Below, in pieces: positions 12,480-21,127 of a stretch of DNA of 64,000 nt. Both the position numbers and the translations under genes were made by a program. The notes under the pieces are model-generated. The model did no database searches. It was given only the letters and a program-made list of their open reading frames with translations, and was not told where the DNA came from. The stretch lies in the NCBI RefSeq assembly GCF_019711315.1, contig NZ_CP081294.1:1488001-1552000 (forward strand), read 5' to 3'. Source of the stretch: Qipengyuania gelatinilytica. GTDB taxonomy: Bacteria; Pseudomonadota; Alphaproteobacteria; Sphingomonadales; Sphingomonadaceae. The number at the start of each line of letters is the position of its first letter. Within the stretch, counting starts at the first letter, position 1.

Positions 12480-12496
12480 ATGCTGCAATGCAGCGT
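12480..12496. promoter_or_regulatory. palindromic operator candidate, site 1 (upstream of PEP carboxylase homologue)
   Basis: ATGCTGCAATGCAGCGT is an inverted repeat (ATGCTGC / GCAGCGT, one mismatch) around AAT. The inner part is an exact CTGC-N3-GCAG. It lies 72 nt before the GTG start and just upstream of a possible -35 (TTGACT at 12503-12508). The same sequence recurs at 32330-32346 and 39861-39877, always in front of a gene. The pattern resembles the binding site I recall for PhaR/AniA regulators; that assignment is inference. Confidence 0.6.
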
Positions 12497-12567
12497 GCGA
12501 GGTTGACTCGTCCGGCACTTTGCCGCGCAATCATCGTAGATTAGAGGAACCATGGGAGAACCGGACC

Positions 12568-15345
12568 GTGCCGGAACTGCAGCCGCTGACATTTGCCACA
12601 CTCACGCATCGCCTTCGCGAGCTGCATCAACGCACCCAGGAAACGCCGCTGTTCAACCCGGTGTTCCAGCTGGCCCATGACCTGTCGCGCGAACTGGAAG
12701 CGGGCGAGATCTCGCTCGGCGACATCGCCTCGCTGATCGGCGAACTGGAAACCCGTTCGCTCGAGGCGCGGGCCGACCGGCTGTGCACGCTCGTCAAACC
12801 GCAGGACACCGCGCGGCGGATGGAGGCATTCTGCAAGCCTTCGGACGGTTTCGAGGCTTTCCGCGATCACTGGTCGCATCCCCAGCTCCACGTCGTCTTC
12901 ACCGCCCATCCGACCTTCCTGCTCACGCCCGAACAGACCGACGCCGTGGCCGAGGCTGCCGGTGGCGGCGATCCGGTTCCAGCCGAGACGAATGCCGAAC
13001 GTCCCGAAATCACCCTGCAATACGAGCACACCCGCGCGATGCGGGCGCTTGCCCATGCGCAGGATGCGCGCGACACGATCAATCGCAGCGTGTTGTCCTG
13101 CGCGGCGTCGCACTGGCCCGACCAGTGGCGCAGCCTCGACCCCCTGCCGTTCCGTTTCGCCAGCTGGGTGGGCTATGACATGGACGGCCGCACCGACATC
13201 AAGTGGTACACCTCGATCGCCTTCCGCTTGTCCGAAAAGGCCCAGCGGCTCGAACGCTATGCTGCGCAGCTCGAGGAAATCGACGCAGGACACGCGCTGG
13301 TCGCCACGCTGCGTGCAGCTCAGGTTCGCGCAGCTTCGAGCGCCGAGGAATTTGCCGGCGACCTGTCGGACCATGCGGACCTATCCGCCGCGGCCAATCG
13401 ACTGACCGCAGAAGGCGACGACAAGCTGCTGAGCCTCGCACCGCTTGTCTCGCAGTTGGAAGAAGAAGCTCTCGCTGCCGATGCCGAACGCGCAATCGCG
13501 CTCAAGACGCTCGCGTCCGCCATGCGCGCCGATGGCCTGGGCATGGGCCACATCCATTTCCGCGTGAACGCCAAGCAGCTCCACAATGCTATCCGATCGC
13601 GGATCGAGGGCGGCGCCGATCTCGACCTCGGCAGCAAGGGCGCTGTCGGCGCGCTGCGCGAGCTGGTTTCGAACGCCCAGCCGCTTTCGGCCAACTTCGC
13701 CTCTCTCGCGGTCGAAAGCTCGACCGCTGTCCGCCAGTTCCTCGCCATGGCGCAGATCCTCAAGCACGTGGATGCCGACGCGCCGATCCGGATGCTGGTG
13801 GCCGAGTGCGAACAGCCTGCAACCGTCCTTTCCGCACTCTATTTCGCCAAGCTGTTCGGGATCGACGAAAAGGTCGACGTTTCGCCGCTGTTCGAGACCG
13901 AGACCGCGCTCGAACATGGCGGGCGCTTCCTCGATGCGCTGCTCAGGGAAGAGGCCTATCGCGACTATGCGAGGAAGCGCGGGCGCGTGGCGATCCAGAC
14001 CGGGTTCTCCGATGCCGGCCGCTTCGTCGGGCAGATCCCCGCAAGCCTTGCCATCGAACGCCTGCAGGGCCGCCTGGCGAACGCAATGGCGGCAAACGAC
14101 ATGACCGATGTCGCTGCACTCGTCTTCAACACGCATGGCGAAGGCATGGGCCGCGGGGCGCATCCGGCAAGCTTCAAGGACCGCCTAGAATGGCCGATGA
14201 GCCCCTGGGCGCGTCGCCGCTTTGCACGTGCCGGCATCCGACTGGAGCCCGAAGCCAGCTTCCAGGGCGGCGATGGCTACATGTTCTTCGCGACACCGAA
14301 ACTTGCGCTCGCGACGCTCTCGACCATCGCAGAACTGGCTCCCGCCGACACCGATCCAGACGTGCCGACCGATCTCTTCTACCGGCGCACCGATCTCAGC
14401 CTCGATTTCTATCGCGCGATCAAGGATCACCAGCAGTCGCATCTCGAAAGCCGGACCTACAGCCGCGCAGTGACTGCTTTCGGCCTCGGCCTGCTCAATT
14501 CGACCGGTAGCCGCGTGTCGCGGCGCCAGTCGGACCTCAGCGCCGATCGCGATATGAGCCTGCGCCAAATCCGCGCCATCCCGCACAACGCGATCCTCCA
14601 GCAGCTGGGCTATCCGGTGAACCTGATCGCAGGGCTCGGTAGCGCGGCGGAGAGCAATTACGAGGACATCGCCGAGCTGCTGCGCGAAAGCCCGCGCGGA
14701 CGCCAGATCATGCGCTATGTGCGCGCTTCGAACGCGCTCGCCAGCATCAAGACCGTCGCCGCCTATGGCGAGCTGTTCAACTCCGCCTATTGGGCCAGCC
14801 GCCCCTATCGCGGCACGGAAGAGCATCTCGCGCAGGCCTGCGAAACGCTGGCTGAATATTTGATCCAGGACGACCGCAACGGCGTCTTCCGCCGTCTCGC
14901 ATCAAGGCTGCGCGTCGATGCGCTCAAGCTGCACCGCCTGTTCGAACTGGTGCCCGACGAGGACCCGCATCCCGAGCGCGAGCAGGCGCGCCGCACCATC
15001 GGCGTGCTCCAGTCGCTACGCCTCGCGCTGTTCCAGCACATGTTCCTCAAAGCCGTGTCGGTCCCGGCCTTCAGCCGCGCCAACGACATCAGCCGCCGCG
15101 ACGTGCTGGAGATGGTCTTCACGCTACGGATCGACGAAGCGCTCGCCCAGATGCGCAGGGCCTTCCCGGCAAGCTTCCCGATGACGCAGGATTTCGCGAT
15201 GGAGGAAAAGGCCGAGTACCCGCGCGCAGGCAGCGAGGGCTATGACGCGATCCGGCGCGATTTTATCGATCCGATCGAAGATTCCTATGCCCTTGCGCTG
15301 CGCATCTCGACCGCGATCGCCAACCAGTTCGGGGCGCACGGCTAG
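12568..15345 (+). CDS. ppc: divergent phosphoenolpyruvate carboxylase homologue
   Basis: PEP carboxylase makes oxaloacetate from PEP and bicarbonate (anaplerosis). The 925-residue protein is alignable end to end. FTAHPT near residue 114 holds the catalytic His, GYDMDGR, PLFET (metal-binding Glu), GFSDAGRFVG in place of GYSDSAKDAG, HGEGMGRG in place of HGRGGSIGRGG, SFQGGDG, and GSRVSRRQSDLS...LRQIRAIP. Several catalytic positions differ (the Lys of SDSAK is Arg, the first Arg of HGRGG is Glu) and the usual C-terminal RNTG is missing. GTG 12568 with upstream GGGAGAA is the likely start; the longer frame begins in unconserved sequence. It may be a lineage-specific PEPC or an altered enzyme. Confidence 0.8.
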   Translation: MPELQPLTFATLTHRLRELHQRTQETPLFNPVFQLAHDLSRELEAGEISLGDIASLIGELETRSLEARADRLCTLVKPQDTARRMEAFCKPSDGFEAFRDHWSHPQLHVVFTAHPTFLLTPEQTDAVAEAAGGGDPVPAETNAERPEITLQYEHTRAMRALAHAQDARDTINRSVLSCAASHWPDQWRSLDPLPFRFASWVGYDMDGRTDIKWYTSIAFRLSEKAQRLERYAAQLEEIDAGHALVATLRAAQVRAASSAEEFAGDLSDHADLSAAANRLTAEGDDKLLSLAPLVSQLEEEALAADAERAIALKTLASAMRADGLGMGHIHFRVNAKQLHNAIRSRIEGGADLDLGSKGAVGALRELVSNAQPLSANFASLAVESSTAVRQFLAMAQILKHVDADAPIRMLVAECEQPATVLSALYFAKLFGIDEKVDVSPLFETETALEHGGRFLDALLREEAYRDYARKRGRVAIQTGFSDAGRFVGQIPASLAIERLQGRLANAMAANDMTDVAALVFNTHGEGMGRGAHPASFKDRLEWPMSPWARRRFARAGIRLEPEASFQGGDGYMFFATPKLALATLSTIAELAPADTDPDVPTDLFYRRTDLSLDFYRAIKDHQQSHLESRTYSRAVTAFGLGLLNSTGSRVSRRQSDLSADRDMSLRQIRAIPHNAILQQLGYPVNLIAGLGSAAESNYEDIAELLRESPRGRQIMRYVRASNALASIKTVAAYGELFNSAYWASRPYRGTEEHLAQACETLAEYLIQDDRNGVFRRLASRLRVDALKLHRLFELVPDEDPHPEREQARRTIGVLQSLRLALFQHMFLKAVSVPAFSRANDISRRDVLEMVFTLRIDEALAQMRRAFPASFPMTQDFAMEEKAEYPRAGSEGYDAIRRDFIDPIEDSYALALRISTAIANQFGAHG

Positions 15346-15355
15346 ATCGCTGGCG

Positions 15356-16975
15356 CTAGTCTTCGCCGAGCCCCCATTGTTCGAGCGCGGGTGAGATGAA
15401 GACCTCGGCATTGTTGCCGAGCACGGCATCGCGCGTGGCGCGGTAACGGTCGACCCTGGTGCCATACTGTTCGCGGATCGCCTTGGCGTTCATCTGCGCA
15501 TCCTTGCCCCAGTGCATGGAGAAGGAAATGCCCGCCTTCTTCAGCAGGTGCTGAAGGCGTTCGGCTGCAAGCGGCGCATCGGTCCCGAGGATGAAGTTCT
15601 TCGGCAGGCCGTCGATATTGATGATGGCATTGTGATCGAAGCGGAGGAAACCCATCGTCGCCGGGCTCTTTTCGGCAAAGCGGACGGTGTAGACGAAGTC
15701 CTTGCTGAACTGGCGGATGTTGCCCTCGCCCTCGGCCATGTCCATCGCGATTCTCATGACCTCGCCCAGCCGCTCGCGCGGGACGGCGAGCGCGGCATTG
15801 TAGACGTCGACGCGGATGTTCATCAGCCGGTGCGGATGCCATTCGGCGGTGAGCTGAGAGAGCGTGCGCGGCGTATCGCGCTCGTCGCAGGCGTTTTCCC
15901 TGAAATCGTCGAAGATCTGTTGCGGCACGTCGATGAGGTCGCGAATGCGCCCCTCCAGGTCTTCGGCGGGAAGCGGATTGTTCTCCGGCTCATGGTGCTT
16001 GGTAACGCCGATCAGGCCCGTCGCGCCTTTTTCGCTGATGGCTTCTAGGGTCGTGCGGTTGACCTGCCCCCCGAGATTTTCGGGCTTAGCGTCGGTCTCG
16101 TATTCGAACCAGATGGTCTCGCACACCTCGTGCCCGAACCCATCGAAGGGATCGAAGGTCAGCTCGTAATAATGCGGCTTGGCATCATCCGCGATCTCTC
16201 CCATCGCCTCGGCAAAGCGGCCCTGTTCGACCAGTTCGAACCAGTTGTCCGGCAGGACGCGCGCACGCTTGATGAGACCGCAATAGAACTCGTCCACCGC
16301 CTCGATCAGATAGGCCGATACGAAGCCCATGCCGCCCAAGTGCACCAGCGCATCGGCGAACATCGCGCTGTCGCCGACAGAAGCGAATTGCTCGATCCAC
16401 TCGTCGCGCAAAACCTGGTGATCGGGCGAGCCCAGCCACAGGTCGCGCGCGTGACCGCGAGAGAGGATCATGCCGCGGATATGCGTTTCGCAGCCGGTCT
16501 CATCCAGCGTCGAGCCGTGCGAGCCGGTACCCACGATACCGGCCAGCGACTGGCCCTTGTGCGAACCGGCGGTGCGTAGCGACAGGTCGCGCCCGCTCCG
16601 CCCGAGCCAGTCCATCAGCGCGTGGATCTTGGTGCCCCCGGTGACCATGACATAGCGGCGGCGCCCGTCGACGCCTTCCCGGAATGCCTCGGCCGGTAGC
16701 TCCCAGATGCCTTCGTCATCGTCGGTCGTCATGAGGGTGGAGAAGTTGTGGTAGAGATCGCTTTGCGACCAGCCCGATCCTGTCACGCACAGCTCGCGGT
16801 CCTTGCCCGCCTCGGAGCGGATGAAATCCTGCAGGGCCTGCGCACGTGCGGCAAGCTCGACCGCGACATTGTCGCCCGCCGTCTCGTGCAGCGCGGCCTT
16901 GCGGCGATGCAGCTTGGCGATCGAGCGATGTTCGTTGATCCACCCCCCGCCGAAATGCTTCCTGACCTCGGTCAT
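15356..16975 (-). CDS. FAD-binding (PCMH-type) oxidoreductase, L-gulonolactone oxidase-like
   Basis: 539-residue flavoprotein of the vanillyl-alcohol oxidase / PCMH fold. The FAD-binding half shows VTGSGWSQS, VTGGTKIHALMDWL, LRTAGSHKGQSLAGIVGTGSHGS and an MGFVSAYLIEAV segment. This resembles the sugar-lactone / alditol oxidase branch, but the substrate is not deducible. No signal peptide is seen, so it should be cytosolic. The gene stands alone: it converges with the PEPC homologue (10 nt apart) and is divergent from the patatin gene across 131 nt. Confidence 0.8.
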   Translation of the reverse strand: MTEVRKHFGGGWINEHRSIAKLHRRKAALHETAGDNVAVELAARAQALQDFIRSEAGKDRELCVTGSGWSQSDLYHNFSTLMTTDDDEGIWELPAEAFREGVDGRRRYVMVTGGTKIHALMDWLGRSGRDLSLRTAGSHKGQSLAGIVGTGSHGSTLDETGCETHIRGMILSRGHARDLWLGSPDHQVLRDEWIEQFASVGDSAMFADALVHLGGMGFVSAYLIEAVDEFYCGLIKRARVLPDNWFELVEQGRFAEAMGEIADDAKPHYYELTFDPFDGFGHEVCETIWFEYETDAKPENLGGQVNRTTLEAISEKGATGLIGVTKHHEPENNPLPAEDLEGRIRDLIDVPQQIFDDFRENACDERDTPRTLSQLTAEWHPHRLMNIRVDVYNAALAVPRERLGEVMRIAMDMAEGEGNIRQFSKDFVYTVRFAEKSPATMGFLRFDHNAIINIDGLPKNFILGTDAPLAAERLQHLLKKAGISFSMHWGKDAQMNAKAIREQYGTRVDRYRATRDAVLGNNAEVFISPALEQWGLGED

Positions 16976-17106
16976 AGCGTGATCTCCCCCATCTGCGTCA
17001 TTCGCCCCGTGCCCTCATGCGAATGTCGTCGCTCTCCAATACCGCCTTCCCTCCGCTTGGCTATTGGTTAAAACCGACGCGTGGAAGGTGAACCTAGGGG
17101 GGAAGC

Positions 17107-18510
17107 ATGTTCCAGACGATCCTGATTGCTATCGCGACCATCGCCGCGCTGGTCGTGGCATTCCTGCTGCTGAGGAAATGGCTCAACTGGGGCCCGCAGG
17201 AAATTCCCTGCGCGCATTTCCATGACCATGTGCATCACGCTGCCCCGAACCGCTTCGTCCGCGATATCCAGCGCGATGCAGTGATCGATCACCATGACAA
17301 CGAGCCCGACCCGATGGCCGCGGACTTCAAGCAAATGGTCACCCGCTCCGCTGCGCCCGCGCTCAAGAGCGCGCCACGCCCCGTGGCCGAATTCGCTGCC
17401 GATAGCGAGCGCGAGAAAATCCTGATGCTGTCGGGCGGCGGCCAGTGGGGAGCGTATGGAGCAGGCTTGTTCAAGACCCTCCACGACCGCAGCGCCAACG
17501 GGCTGGCGATGAAGAATGTGCGCATCATCACCGGCATCTCCACCGGATCGCTGCAGACGATCCTTCTGATGGTCGCGCTCGACCAGGAAGCGAAGGAAGA
17601 AACGCGGCGCTATGCGATGGAGCGTCTCGAATGGGGCTATTCTCCCGCCAAGGAAAGCGACGTCGTCGATAACAAGGGCATGTTCCAGATGCTGCTGCGG
17701 GGCGCGCAGGCGGGTACCGGCCCCTTGCGCAAGCGTATCCGCAATGCGGTCTTCGAAAACGGCGATGCCACCATGCTGGAAGCGATCCGCGACAGTTCGA
17801 TCTCGGGCTACATCGGCTTCGTGGAAGCGCATTGCGGGCTATTCCACTATGTCGACGTGCGCGGCCTCGTACGCGATGCGCCAGACTGGGAAAGCGCGGT
17901 CGATGCCTTGTGTGCCGCGACCATGGCGTCCTCCGCCATGCCCGTGTTCCACCAGCAGTTGCGCGTGACCCAATGCAAGGACGGCGACCGCTCGCTTTAC
18001 GATGGCGGTGTGCGGCGATCGGTCTTCTTCGAGAGGGCGATGGAAGCCATGCATGACGAGGTCCGCCGACAGGCAGGCAAGCCCGAAGACTCCAACCCTT
18101 CCGGTAACGAGCAGGAAGAAGTCACGCCTGATTTCTTCGTGGTGCGCAACGGCCCCACGGTGCGGCATCCCGATCCCGATCTCGACATGAACGACGGCCC
18201 GCTCGCCAATGGCCAGCGCGGCTATGATTTGCTCGTCAATGAAAGCGAGATCGGCGCGATCGCCAATTTGCGCCTGCTCAATCCGCATGGCCGCATCTGG
18301 GTGACGACAGCCGACGGATACGATTCCTTCGACTGCCAGTGCGATCACGCCGATTGCAGCAAGGAATCGGAGATGTTCAAGCCGGGCTTCATGGCTTGCC
18401 TGCGCGATCTCGGCCGTCACAAGGTCGAGCGCGAGGGCGGTCCCTGGTGGGAGATGGCGACGCTGGACGCGCGCTCAGCGGCCGAGGGTCACCGACACCA
18501 GCACGCCTGA
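17107..18510 (+). CDS. membrane-anchored patatin-like phospholipase
   Basis: Predicted lipid acyl hydrolase with a Ser-Asp dyad. The 467-residue protein begins with one hydrophobic segment (ILIAIATIAALVVAFLLL, residues 4-21) that should anchor it in the inner membrane. The patatin core follows: the oxyanion loop SGGGQWGAYGAG near residue 111, the nucleophile elbow GISTG near 142, and the aspartate in YDGGV near 300. A Cys-rich stretch (CQCDHADC) near the C-terminus is unusual and could bind metal. It starts at the ATG after AGGGGGGAAGC. Its last 36 nt overlap the 3' end of the convergent NfrA-like gene, so the two transcripts are antisense there. Confidence 0.87.
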   Translation: MFQTILIAIATIAALVVAFLLLRKWLNWGPQEIPCAHFHDHVHHAAPNRFVRDIQRDAVIDHHDNEPDPMAADFKQMVTRSAAPALKSAPRPVAEFAADSEREKILMLSGGGQWGAYGAGLFKTLHDRSANGLAMKNVRIITGISTGSLQTILLMVALDQEAKEETRRYAMERLEWGYSPAKESDVVDNKGMFQMLLRGAQAGTGPLRKRIRNAVFENGDATMLEAIRDSSISGYIGFVEAHCGLFHYVDVRGLVRDAPDWESAVDALCAATMASSAMPVFHQQLRVTQCKDGDRSLYDGGVRRSVFFERAMEAMHDEVRRQAGKPEDSNPSGNEQEEVTPDFFVVRNGPTVRHPDPDLDMNDGPLANGQRGYDLLVNESEIGAIANLRLLNPHGRIWVTTADGYDSFDCQCDHADCSKESEMFKPGFMACLRDLGRHKVEREGGPWWEMATLDARSAAEGHRHQHA

Positions 18511-19821
18511 GGCCCGCTCGCTCCCCGCAAGCCGCTCGCGCAACTGGAGATCGAGATCGACGAAGCCGCGGTGCGCGACTGTATCGGTTGCGTCGAACCA
18601 GTGGCGCAGCGAAAGGCCCACACCTCCTCCCAAGGCCTCTTCATCGAACCGCCCGCTGTCGAAATCCGCGCGCAGCAGCCCATAAGGCGTGAGCGTGGTG
18701 GAAGCTTCGTCGAGCAGGAACGCGCGCCCAAACCGCCCCTCGGCCAGCGCGTAGGTCGTATCGTGCTCGAACAGGTAAGAAACGTCGGCATAGTAATGCG
18801 CATAGGTCCAGTCGCGAGCCGCAATCTCCGGCTCCAGCCCGGCTCCGCCCGAAATCGCACCGCGTAACGACCAGTCGTCGAGACCCTGATCGTCGAGACC
18901 GACGAGCCTGCTCGCCTCCAGGTTGAAATTGACGGATGCGAGCGGTTTGTAGCGCAGGCCGATCCAGCCCTGGGCGGCGTGCCTTGCGGCAGTGGCGCCA
19001 CTTTCAAAATCGGAGAAATAGGCCCGCGCAAAGACGCTGAACGGCCTGCCATTGCGCCATCCGCCAAGGCGCCTCGACACTTCCGCGCCGATCTGCAGGG
19101 CTTCCTCGTCATCGAGGAGGACGGGGCCAGGCGGACGGCCTGCGGTGCTGTAGCTTGCCTGCGCGAGGAAGGACCAGTCGCGCGACAGCTCGCGATTCTC
19201 GCGCCGGATCGCTTCGCGCTGATGCAGCGACAATGGCTGGTCTTCGGAATTGTCGAGCGCGAGGCCTCTCTCGAAGAACCGCACCGCCCTGCGATCAAGC
19301 CCGCGGCGTTTCGCGCTATATGCTGCATCAAGCGCAGTTTGCCGGGTGAACCCGTCATAAAGCGCTTCGTTATCGAGGATGTCCTGTGCTGCGGCATCGT
19401 CTCCCGCAGCAATCGCAACCATCGCCCAGTCGAGCGACTGGCGGGTGTGCAGCGCGGGGTCGGCCATCGCGCGGTCCACTACCCGGCGCGCGCCGGCGTC
19501 ATCGCCCGAATAGGCAAGGTTGAGCGCCTGTGCGCGCAGGAAATAGCTTCGCTTTGCAGGATCGGTTTCGAAGCGGGCAGCGCTCGCGAACGCCTCCGCC
19601 GCAGCCTCGTTCTTTCCCGATTGCGCACGCGCTTCGGCGAGGAGCGCCAACCAGACCGGATTTTCGGAATCGTTTTCCAGGGCAGCTTCGGCACCGGCGA
19701 TCGCCTGTTCGTACCTGCCGGCGCGGTAATCCTCGAAGGGATCGGTTGCGTAGCTGTCCTGTGCCAGCGCTGCGCCCGAAAGGCACAAGGATACCAGCAT
19801 GCCCGCCGCGGCTATGCGCAT
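18475..19821 (-). CDS. TPR protein with outer-membrane NfrA-like C-terminal domain
   Basis: 448-residue exported protein. The signal peptide (residues 1-20, cleavage after ALA) is followed by TPR-like helical repeats (about 25-190) rich in Ala. The second half is a series of alternating strands (VSRRLGGWRNGRPFSVFARAYFSDF, ARDWTYAHYYADVSYLFEHDT, LLRADFDSGRFDEEALGGGVGLSLRHWF) that resembles the C-terminal domain of the phage N4 adsorption protein NfrA and related exopolysaccharide-export outer-membrane proteins. The final residues (GVLVSVTLGR) do not end in an aromatic. No glycosyltransferase partner (NfrB) is next to it. Role in envelope polysaccharide handling is inference. Confidence 0.7.
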   Translation of the reverse strand: MRIAAAGMLVSLCLSGAALAQDSYATDPFEDYRAGRYEQAIAGAEAALENDSENPVWLALLAEARAQSGKNEAAAEAFASAARFETDPAKRSYFLRAQALNLAYSGDDAGARRVVDRAMADPALHTRQSLDWAMVAIAAGDDAAAQDILDNEALYDGFTRQTALDAAYSAKRRGLDRRAVRFFERGLALDNSEDQPLSLHQREAIRRENRELSRDWSFLAQASYSTAGRPPGPVLLDDEEALQIGAEVSRRLGGWRNGRPFSVFARAYFSDFESGATAARHAAQGWIGLRYKPLASVNFNLEASRLVGLDDQGLDDWSLRGAISGGAGLEPEIAARDWTYAHYYADVSYLFEHDTTYALAEGRFGRAFLLDEASTTLTPYGLLRADFDSGRFDEEALGGGVGLSLRHWFDATDTVAHRGFVDLDLQLRERLAGSERASGVLVSVTLGR

Positions 19822-19922
19822 TCACTTTCCCCACCCGTTGAACACGAAAGGGTGCAACAAGCGCGCAGCGCGCGCAAGTGCCTGATTTGTCTTTGGAGAT
19901 ATCGGCCCGGTCAGGGGACTGT

Positions 19923-20009
19923 TGGTGCGGTCGAGAAGACTCGAACTTCCACGGCCTTGCGGCCACAACGACCTCAACGTTGCGCGTCTACCAGTTCCGC
20001 CACGACCGC
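19923..20009 (-). tRNA. tRNA-Leu (anticodon GAG)
   Basis: The minus strand folds as a class II (long variable arm) tRNA. The acceptor stem is GCGGTCG/CGACCGC, with an A discriminator and an encoded CCA at 19923-19925. The D-arm is GCGG...CGC, the anticodon stem CAACG/CGTTG has the 7-nt loop TTGAGGT (anticodon GAG), the variable stem-loop is TGGCCGCAAGGCCGT, and the T-loop is TTCGAGT. GAG reads Leu codons CUC/CUU. It is downstream of the zinc-ribbon protein gene and upstream of the NfrA-like gene, all on the same strand. The rest of the 306-nt stretch between those two genes shows nothing else beyond GC-rich inverted repeats. Confidence 0.97.
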
Positions 20010-20127
20010 ACACAGTCTGCATCGGAAGCGAATCTCACATGCATGAGAAGCTTGGCTCCCGCCGGTAGGAGCGCGCCCCTAGCAACAGCTTTGCGAGGCG
20101 GCAAGCACCTATTTGCAGGCAAGTGCC

Positions 20128-20967
20128 CTAGAGCGGTGCCCAACCCACTTCCGCATAGACCGCCGCGCGCGGCACATCGGTGCGCGCTTCGTCGATCGTG
20201 ATCGTCTCGCCGGGGGCCAGCGTGGGCTGCGGAGGCTGCACGACCCAGCTGTAAAGCTGGCGGTCGCGTTCATCGACCATGCGGATCAGGACCGGCGGCA
20301 CCTTGCGCGATTCGCGGGCCTTGTTGGTGATCTCGATGCGCGCGGTGAACATCCAGGTCTTGTTTTCCAGCTCGCGCCAGCGCTGCTGGTCGGGGGGAAA
20401 ATCCAGTTCCAGGTCGGGCTGGGCTGCGCCGAACATCGGCTTTTCGCCCGGCCACCAGTCGGGCGTACCTAATTGCGACATCGCCACGACAGCCCCTGCG
20501 GCCAGCAGGGCGAAGATCGCTGCTGCCCAGGTCCACAGCTTGAGCGTGTTGCGGCGCGGGCCGAAGGGCGGCGCATGGTCGAAGCGCGAGACGAGGTCGT
20601 CCTCGTGCATCGGCTCGTCCGCCGCGGCATCGAAATCGGGCTCCCGCTCTACCGGCTCGTCATAAGAGGGCGGCATGCGCTCGTCGAAATCGGTCCAGCC
20701 ACTGGCGGGCTGGCGCGCTTCGGGTTCTGCCGGAGGCGGTGGAGCGGCTTCTTCCACAGCAGCGGGAGGCGGCGACGGAGGCGGGGCCGGGGGAGGAGGT
20801 GCGGCTTCGGCAACTGCCGCCTCGCTCGCGATCACGTCATCCGCGCTCGAGCCTTCCTGGTACCACGAGTGCTTGCACTTGGCGCAGCGCACGGTTCTTC
20901 CGTCGACGCCAATGGCGCTGTCGGGCACGACATAACGGGTGCTGCAGGCCGGGCATGCGATAATCAT
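20128..20967 (-). CDS. MJ0042-type zinc-ribbon, single-pass membrane protein
   Basis: 279-residue protein starting MIIACPACSTRYVVPDSAIG. The N-terminal MJ0042/zinc_ribbon domain has two Cys pairs (CPAC at 5-8 and CAKC near 28-31). A long proline/alanine/acidic linker (PPPAPPPSPPPAAVEEAAPPPP) follows, then one membrane segment (WTWAAAIFALLAAGAVVAM) and a C-terminal periplasmic DUF3426-like domain with VPPVLIRMVDERDR and APGETITIDEARTDVP. This is a common alphaproteobacterial architecture with unknown biochemical role. It is divergent from ftsE. The longer upstream frame starts inside the intergenic region and was rejected. Confidence 0.88.
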   Translation of the reverse strand: MIIACPACSTRYVVPDSAIGVDGRTVRCAKCKHSWYQEGSSADDVIASEAAVAEAAPPPPAPPPSPPPAAVEEAAPPPPAEPEARQPASGWTDFDERMPPSYDEPVEREPDFDAAADEPMHEDDLVSRFDHAPPFGPRRNTLKLWTWAAAIFALLAAGAVVAMSQLGTPDWWPGEKPMFGAAQPDLELDFPPDQQRWRELENKTWMFTARIEITNKARESRKVPPVLIRMVDERDRQLYSWVVQPPQPTLAPGETITIDEARTDVPRAAVYAEVGWAPL

Positions 20968-21127
20968 GGTGAATGAAAGCTCTATCGGGGCCAGCGAATC
21001 ACGACAAGCGGCGTAGCTGTGTGCGAAAGCCCCAATTGGCTTTTTTCCACACCGAAGCGCGGTTATAGGCCCGAATAACGAAAATGGCCGCCCATATTTC
21101 CCTCGATCGCCCGGCAAACACCCGCCG

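Noticed and set aside
20701..20820. Proline/alanine-rich GGAGGCGG-type repeats as a regulatory repeat
   Set aside because: They encode the Pro-Ala linker of the zinc-ribbon membrane protein.
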